A stretch of DNA of 64,000 nt from Rheum nobile (Eukaryota; Streptophyta; Magnoliopsida; Caryophyllales; Polygonaceae): NCBI GenBank assembly GCA_027886185.1, contig WOAB01000593.1, forward strand, positions 1,699,001-1,763,000, in the 5' to 3' direction. Below, in pieces: positions 57,945 through 64,000 of this stretch; the stretch's first letter is position 1, and each line of letters begins with the position of its first letter. The position numbers and the translations under genes were made by a program. The notes below the pieces were generated by a model. It saw only the letters and a list, made by a program, of their open reading frames with translations. It did no database searches and was not told where the DNA came from.

Positions 57945-60372
57945 ATGGCTGAAGAAGAACAAACATTGAGGCAGTTGACTGCGCCCAACCTGCAACAGCA
58001 ACCGCTGGCTGTGCGGTTTCCTGAGTTGGCTGAGGGCGTAAATTTTGAGTTAAAGTCTGGGTTAATCCACTTACTCCCCCACTTCCATGGGATGAGTGGT
58101 GAAGACCCCAATAAGCATCTTGCTGAGTTTCATTCGGTGTGTAGCAGTATGAAGCCGAAGAATGTGATTGAGGAACAGATTAAGCTGAGGGCCTTTCCTT
58201 TTTCACTAAAGGATGCGGCCAATGACTGGTTCTACTATCTCACTCCAGGGAGCATTGACACATGGGTCAAGATGAAGAAAGCCTTCCTGGAGAAGTACTT
58301 TCCGGCTACAAAATTGAACAGCCTGAAGTGAGCTATCAACAACATCGAGCAGCAGTCTGGTGAATCTCTCTACGAGTATTACGAGTGGTTCAAGAAGATG
58401 ATATCCAACTGCCCCTTCCACGGCTATTCTGAGCATGACCTCGTACTTTATTTGTACGGTGGTCTTCTTGATGAAGAGAGAAGGATGGTGAACGCTGCTT
58501 GTGGAGGGAACATCCTCAACAAGACTCCTGCTGCAGCTTTTGAGACCTTCTTTGAGCTATCTGAGGGCTCAAGATAGTTCAGTAAAAGGGCGAGCGCCCA
58601 ATCCGTGAAAGCTGTAGAGTCTCAGCCCAATTCTACTCTTCTTGCTGAAGTGGCTGAGATGAAGGAGATGATGAAAAGATGCATGATGAGAGGGGGCTTG
58701 CAGCAAGTCAAATCATGTGGGATATGCTATGAGAATACACATCCAACTGATGCATGTCCCACCCTGCAAGAACCAACTGCTGAGGTGAACGCTATTGGCG
58801 GATATGGCCCTCAAAGGCCAAAATATGACCCGTACTCCAGCACCTACAATCCTGGGTGGAGAGATCACCCAAATTTGAGGTACGGGAACCAGCAGAACAC
58901 TCATCAGGGGCAAGAGACCCAGGACTATCAACAGAGGCCCCCACAGTTTCTCTAGCGTCTGTAGCAGTACCAGCAGCCTGGGGGTCAGTAACAATTTAGA
59001 GCTCCTTATGAACAAAGACCCCAGGGCCAGAGTTCCAGTGTCTCTACATCCGTCGACGACCAGATAAAAGCTCTCAACCAAGGCATACTATTAATGGCAA
59101 ATGCTATGGTCCAAACAAATAAAGAGATGGGAGCACATATCCAAGCGCTAGCAAACACAGTGGCCCAGAATCAGCAAGAACATAAATCCAGTATTCAAAA
59201 CCTGGAGAAGCAGATGGGTCAACTGTCTATGGCAGTGAGCAGGCTAGAGGCCCATGCGTCGGAGAAACTACCCTCTCAAACGGTAGTCAACCCGAAGGAG
59301 AATGTGTGCGCCATGATGCTGAGAAGTGGTGCTAAGATAGAGGCCAGGAAGGCTGCTGAGAAGGAGGTCCAGGTGACCAAGGAGGGAAGCCACCAAGAAA
59401 ACGAGGTCGAAGGCGAGTTCGGCAAGGGAGAGAAGGAGCCGCGACCGCGGCCTATTCGTTGATGAAAATGCTGATTTATTCTCCCCCGAGGTCAAGAGCA
59501 AACCGCGATCGCGGCACGAAGGCCGCGACCGCAGCCTCTTCGCTGAGAAGATTTCTGAAGTTCTGAAGCAACCGCGACCGCGGTCCCCAAACCGCGGCTG
59601 CGGCCAGGCCCCTGTGTACGTGGACGACTACGTACGACCTGATTTTCCTCCCCTCTTCTCTGAGAAGCCTCCCGCTCCATTCCCAGAGGCTCTAGCGGAC
59701 ACCAGGAAGCCTGTCAGGGATAAGGATATGTTCGACTGGGTGAGCAACTGCGAGGTAAATGTCCCTTTGCTTAAACTTTTGACTAGTGTCCCTCGTTATG
59801 CTAAATTTTTGAAGGAGATCTGCACACAAAAGAGGAAGCGCTCAGTGAAGGAGAAAAAGAAGGTGGTGGTGAGTGAAAACGTGTCCGTTATACTGCAAAA
59901 GCGGATACCCAAGAAGGCAGATGATCCAAGGATGTTCACCATTCCCTGCAAGATTGGAGGTACCATGTTCGACAGGGCATTACTTGACTTGGGTGCCTCC
60001 GTCAATGTGCTGCCACTCGCTCACTACGAGTCCTTAGACGTGGGGCCACTTGAGAAGACGGGGATTGTCATCCAGCTGGCGGACAATTCAATTGTCAATC
60101 CAAAGGGAATTTTGCAGGATGTGCTGGTACAGGTGGACCACTTAGTGTTCCATGCAGACTTCTTCGTCATGGACACTGGACAGGACAAGGATTCACCTGT
60201 GATGCTGGGAAGGCCGTTTATGAACACGGCCAGTACAAAGATTGATGTGAGTAGCGGTTCGCTCACAATGGAGTTTGATGGGGAGACGGTCGGGTTCAGC
60301 ATAGACGACCAGAAGAGACACCCTCCTGATGGGGACCCCGAGCGCTCATTGGAGGTGAGCGAACCAAGTTGA
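57945..60372 (+). pseudogene. gag-protease of the Athila/Tat-like element (broken)
   Basis: The gag frame (57795 onward) contains MAEEEQTLRQLTAPN from 57945, a core with PHFHGMSGEDPNKHL and DWFYYLTPGSIDTW, and later a coiled-coil NLEKQMGQLSMAVSRLE. Stops in the same frame: 58329-58331 (TGA), about 58575 (TAG), 58953 (TAG), 58962 (TAG) and 58989 (TAA), the last three where CAG/CAA glutamines are expected. After 59462 a GC-rich linker with CCGCGACCGCGG words precedes the protease part (59614-60372, another frame) with LLDLGASVNVLP as active site and VMLGRPFM. The frame closes at 60372 with no RT. Confidence 0.88.
59437..59605. repeat. CCGCGACCGCGG dyad cluster inside the gag-protease linker
   Basis: Copies at 59439-59450, 59503-59514 (CCGCGATCGCGG, perfect palindrome), 59523-59534 and 59572-59583, plus ACCGCGGCTGCGGC near 59591. 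The same word cluster sits in the LTRs (56585-56745, 61957-62100), so one word occupies two separate places of the same element. Confidence 0.85.
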
Positions 60373-61731
60373 GGATGAGGAAGCGGTATGTCATGCCATG
60401 ACAATAACTAAGGCGTTGTCCGGGAGGCAACCCGAGGTATGTATTATTTTCTTTGCTTTTCTTTCTTTATTTTTGCATTAGTTTTGTTTGTTTTTGCCTT
60501 GTTTTTGTTTTTGTTTCCGACTAACCTACAGGGAAGAGACCCATGCTTATTGAAGAAGGTAATTACCACCATTGTAAGTCTCTCCTGTCCCTGCACTAGT
60601 CAACCCCCCGAAAAAACCTTAAACGGGGGAAAAAAAAAACAGTTGTACGAGTACGAGCTGTCCAGTATTCCATGGAGAGGGGTGCGCATGGTGCCAACGG
60701 AGTAAATTTTTGCTACATAATTTATTGTCAACGATGGCGGCCCCACAGTCGACAGCCACAAAGGAAGACCACTCATGGCCCACACCACGATCATATCTGG
60801 GCCCATTTTTTGTGGTATTTGAAGGCCGTGCAACCCCGACATCATTGTTTTACCACTACTCACCAAGTGGTACATTTTGGTTGCACGGTAGGAGAAGATG
60901 CTGGAGTTGATGATGACACCCACCCAACACCAGCGACCGGTGCATATTATGCGGACTGCCAGCAACAACGGAAGTGTCCAAGCCAACTCGACGACATTTG
61001 TGAGCTTATTCCTTCTTTTCCCTATGCTTCTATTCTTTTTTCTTTCATTACATTGAGGACAATGCAATGTTTAAGCATGGGGGAGGGTTTTATATTTCTA
61101 TGTCGCTGAGGAGAAAAAGAAAAAGAAAAGAGCCACAAAATTTGAAAAAAAGGCTAAAATTAAAATCCTGGGATAGGTCGAAAACCCGAAAGGGCGGCCT
61201 AGGTAATAAGCAAGTGGCTTGGACCAACATTAGGCTGGGGTAATAAGAGGTCAAGAGTGATGTGAGCATACTGTGAGCCCATCTATGAAAAATGAAATGA
61301 GTGGCTTGGTGAAAACCCAAAAGGGCGCCTTGGCAAAATGAGCGAAAAGAAGAAGAGCGATTTTTAGGAATCCCTATTTTACTTGGCGAGGCGTCATAAG
61401 AAGAGGAGGCATAAGGAGGTTTCGGGTAGGTCACTCTGGAGGAATAAGAAGATAGATGGGAGATAGGATTAGAATTTTTTCCACTCTATGGTGTTTGGGA
61501 TAAGCTTGGGGGAAGTACTCTGCTTTCCTTTTAGCTTGACTGTATGGGGTGTTGATTTGATGTTGTAGTTATTGTGCTGAGCTTATTTTGTATGGTTGCC
61601 TGGAGTTTATTGTTTGGTGTAATTCCTGGAGGTTGAGTTTTCTATGCTTCCTAAAGCCTTAGGGATTTGATTGGAGGAGTAGGTTTACTTTAGCTTACTC
61701 GAGGACGAGCATGGTTTAAGCATAGGGGATT
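60373..61731 (+). other. 3' non-coding region and PPT of the Athila/Tat-like element
   Basis: Contains GGGAGGCAACCC at 60422, shortly after the protease stop, also seen at 36428 in another element. T-rich and then mixed sequence follows, with CATTGAGGACAATGCAATG near 61050 and the PPT AAGCATAGGGGATT at the end. Short frames here have no known domain. Confidence 0.65.
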
Positions 61732-62924
61732 TGATCAGTGCTATTTTGTAGCACATTTCTAGGGATTATTACCAGGTTTGAGATGTCATTTGGTGGGATT
61801 TTATGCACAATTGGAGATTATGGAGTTAGAGCAGAGAAGTGTGGTTTTGGTGGTCTGGAGGAGCTTATTGGAAACATCCAGAAGAAGAGAAATTGACCAC
61901 CTGAGGAGACAAGCAAGATCCATGAAGAAACCACGTGATAAGGCGGTGAAGTGAAGAAACCGCGACCAAGCCGCGGGGAGCAGAAGGCCGTAGCAAGATT
62001 TCCGAAGGAGATGGGCGATAGCGAGGAGGCCGTGCCCGCACCCGCGGCCGAATTATCAGAAATTAATTATGCACTTCGAGAGCAAACCACGACCGCGGCC
62101 ATCAGCGGGAGTCAGCCCAACGCGCTCCGAACTTCTGTTTTCTTGTTATGTTTTTCCTTTTTTGTTGTTTTATTTAATTTTGAATGCTAGTATTTTTCCT
62201 TTTTAGGGATGAGGTTTGTGATCTTGGGCTTTAGGTTAACTTATTTAACCTAACTCTCACAGCCCCCATTCAAGATCCCACATATAGATGAACCCCGGAT
62301 TATCGTATGTTCAGTATTCAGAGTTTTTCCCTTTCAACAATTATGTCTTTCAGTACTATGAGTAGCTAAGTACCCATTGCTTAGTCCGACATGTGAAGCT
62401 TTTTCTATGGTTTGATTGCGAGGTTAATTCTCTATTTCCTATTTCCTTTGGGTTTATATCTTTCTTCTTGCACTTATTCATATGGATTGTTATTGATTTG
62501 ACTAGACTGATCACCTAGTTAGGTTTAGTAATTATCTATTGCTAGGGTTTGGAATTGACCGGTCGGTGATTCCTTATCTAGAGTAGCATCCATAATTATC
62601 TAGGACTGGTAGGACTAGATTATTATGAAAGAAGATTGATTGCATGTTAAATTATTACGGGTTGTGATTATTTGACATGTATCCTGGTTTGATCATATGC
62701 CCAATGCTATTATTGTTCTAAATCTTGATTGTTTCTTGTGCGTTCAATAATAAGAGTTGCTAGGACTGGTAGGACTAGTAACTATACAAGAATAGGGACA
62801 GGAATAAACAAAGGAAAGGAATAGAGAGAACCTAGGACCAATCTACCATAGGAAAAGTGGATCTTGTTTGGCTAAGTGTTTTTCCCACATTTGATTACAC
62901 TCTTTGCTTATTTGCTTTGTTTAC
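61732..62924 (+). repeat. 3' LTR of the Athila/Tat-like element, truncated by insertion
   Basis: Matches 56360-57565 closely, then breaks at GTTTAC. In the GC-rich part it lacks one CCATGGCCCGAAGGCTGCG piece present in the 5' LTR. Confidence 0.9.
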
Positions 62925-64000
62925 TGATAACAGGTTTTTGTCGCGTAAAACTGTTATGCAAAATATCCAAACAAACCTTAAACCGTAGTCCTAGGTAAGT
63001 AAAGGTCGAATCCATAGGGAGGCGAATTCTATCTAATTATGCAATTTGTATGTCAATCCAAAGTAACCAAATGGGGGGTTTTGTTTGTTTTAAGTAACTA
63101 AGCATGCAAAGGTAAGACAAACTAAAGATGATGAATTTAGTAATGGGGAAAAACACTTAGTCAAACAACATCCACTATTCGTATGACAAGTTGATCCTAG
63201 AAACTCATTCAAAATCTCATGCAATGGAAATTCCAATTCATTTTCAGATATAACTAATAGCACAACCAGATACTATTAGCACTAACTAATCAAATAATCC
63301 TGAAACTATCAAGATTCAGTTTAATAGCAGTGTTACGGATAGGAATATGGTTGGATACAATTCTAGCATAAAACAACCAGCTTTTATCCTAGAATGTAAA
63401 TCAAATCTCTCTTGCATAAGACTAGCACAACCAGATACTAGTACGATGCAGTTGCTACTCTGAAATAGATATGCTCAACCAGTAACAATCTAAATCTAGC
63501 AATAGATCAATAACGATAAACCCTAGTTGCGTCCAAATAGAGATTATCAATATCAATCATAAGCAACTTAAGCAAGAGAAAGATAAAAACCATGCAATAG
63601 ATTAAGAGTAAGAGTCTCACAACTAAATCACAACGAAAGCTTCAGCGTCTGACTAAGCAAGGGAGGCTTAGTTCTTCATAACGTAGAAAGGGAAATTAGG
63701 GTTCGAGAGATTAGCAGATTGGCAAACAAGTCTTTTCTCAACCCTTAAATACTAAAGGAAATAAAATCTAAATTAACCTAAAACGAAATAATACAATAAT
63801 AATAATTAAACAACCGAAAACAGGGAAATTAATCCCGTTCTCGGCCTTCAATTCTCGTGAGCAGCTCGTCCAGCACTCGGCCTCATCCCACGCAGCTCAG
63901 CGGGCGGCCCACTCCAGCAAATGCTTCGCGCGGCCCATCTCCTCTCGGCCCAATCTAGCAGCTCTCATTCCGCTTCAATTCACTCTCCCGCAAGCATCAG
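62925..64000 (-). mobile_element. Reverse-oriented Athila/Tat-like LTR, partial
   Basis: Starts TGATAACAGG directly after GTTTAC of the host LTR. Read on the minus strand it has CCTCCCTATGGATTCGACC and TGCTTAGTCAGACGCTG in the order seen in the LTR at 56360 (CCTCCCTGTGGATTCGATC; TGCTTAGTCCGACATG), and would end GACAAAAACCTGTTATCA. So it is a diverged relative inserted tail-first; the rest lies beyond the window. Confidence 0.65.

Larger units (their letters stand above)
56360..62924 (+). mobile_element. Athila/Tat-like gypsy element with gag and protease only; 3' LTR truncated by insertion
   Basis: 5' LTR 56360-57738 (TGATCAGTGC to GCTTGTCA). PBS TGGCGTCGTTGCCGGGGA at 57743-57760, the Athila/Tat type. 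Interior to 61731 and 3' LTR from 61732, interrupted at 62924. The interior contains gag and aspartic protease but no RT, RNase H or integrase. PPT AAGCATAGGGGATT precedes the 3' LTR. LTRs are very similar apart from the GC-rich part. Confidence 0.88.

Noticed and set aside
60600..61109. Frames on both strands downstream of the protease
   Set aside because: No domain, located in the 3' non-coding region before the PPT.

Overview
The window looks like intergenic heterochromatin of a flowering plant, probably a eudicot (species not resolved). It contains plant-type LTR retrotransposons with tRNA-iMet or Athila/Tat-type primer binding sites, a FAR1/MULE transposase gene with spliceosomal introns, and CACTA, hAT, Harbinger, Stowaway and Helitron DNA elements. 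No intact host gene was found. The gene-like remains are a plant-mobile-domain fragment (3-397), a broken GRF zinc-finger gene (5.9-7.0 kb), an RPA1-like pseudogene inside a probable Helitron, and a piece of a caulimovirid-like coat-protein/gag gene (34.0-35.7 kb).

Layout. 1-0.4 kb: plant-mobile-domain fragment. 0.6-5.3 kb (minus): a MULE transposase fused to an OTU-type cysteine protease domain, interrupted by a 1,040-bp composite of SINE-like palindromes. 5.4-7.6 kb: GRF gene split by a 625-bp hAT element and bracketed by CACACGT/ACGTGTG dyads. 7.6-10.7 kb: old unclassified and LTR-derived DNA. 10.7-33.7 kb: an old gypsy-type LTR split by a 20-kb CACTA element. The CACTA element holds a solo LTR fused to SINE-like palindromes (15.6-19.2 kb) and a full-length chromovirus (21.4-32.3 kb) with an extra ORF before gag. 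33.3-36.4 kb: a duplicated segment flanking the caulimovirid-like fragment. 36.4-38.3 kb: 3' end of an Athila/Tat-like element. 38.5-44.2 kb: probable Helitron with RPA1-like exons, a gag-protease-only gypsy element and a Stowaway MITE in one intron. 44.9-53.4 kb: a large non-coding LTR element with a Tork-like copia element nested in it. 53.5-55.3 kb: Harbinger-type element with a nested solo LTR. 55.5-56.0 kb: a TRIM. 56.4-62.9 kb: an Athila/Tat-like element with gag and protease only, whose 3' LTR is broken by a reverse-oriented relative that runs off the window.

Nesting order follows from target-site duplications (TSDs) read directly: CATTG, CGC, GAACT, GGTTG, TATTT, GTTTG, AAATG, TAA and TA, plus an 8-bp hAT duplication with one mismatch. 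Premature stops are mostly C-to-T or G-to-A changes, as expected for old methylated elements.

The most unusual material is (1) SINE-like head-to-head palindromes with polymerase III box A/B motifs whose ends mimic the LTR ends of local gypsy elements, one with a 5-bp duplication and one fused to an LTR end; (2) the extra ORF of the chromovirus, which starts with a possible N-myristoylation motif; and (3) repeated short GC-rich dyads, a different one in each element family.
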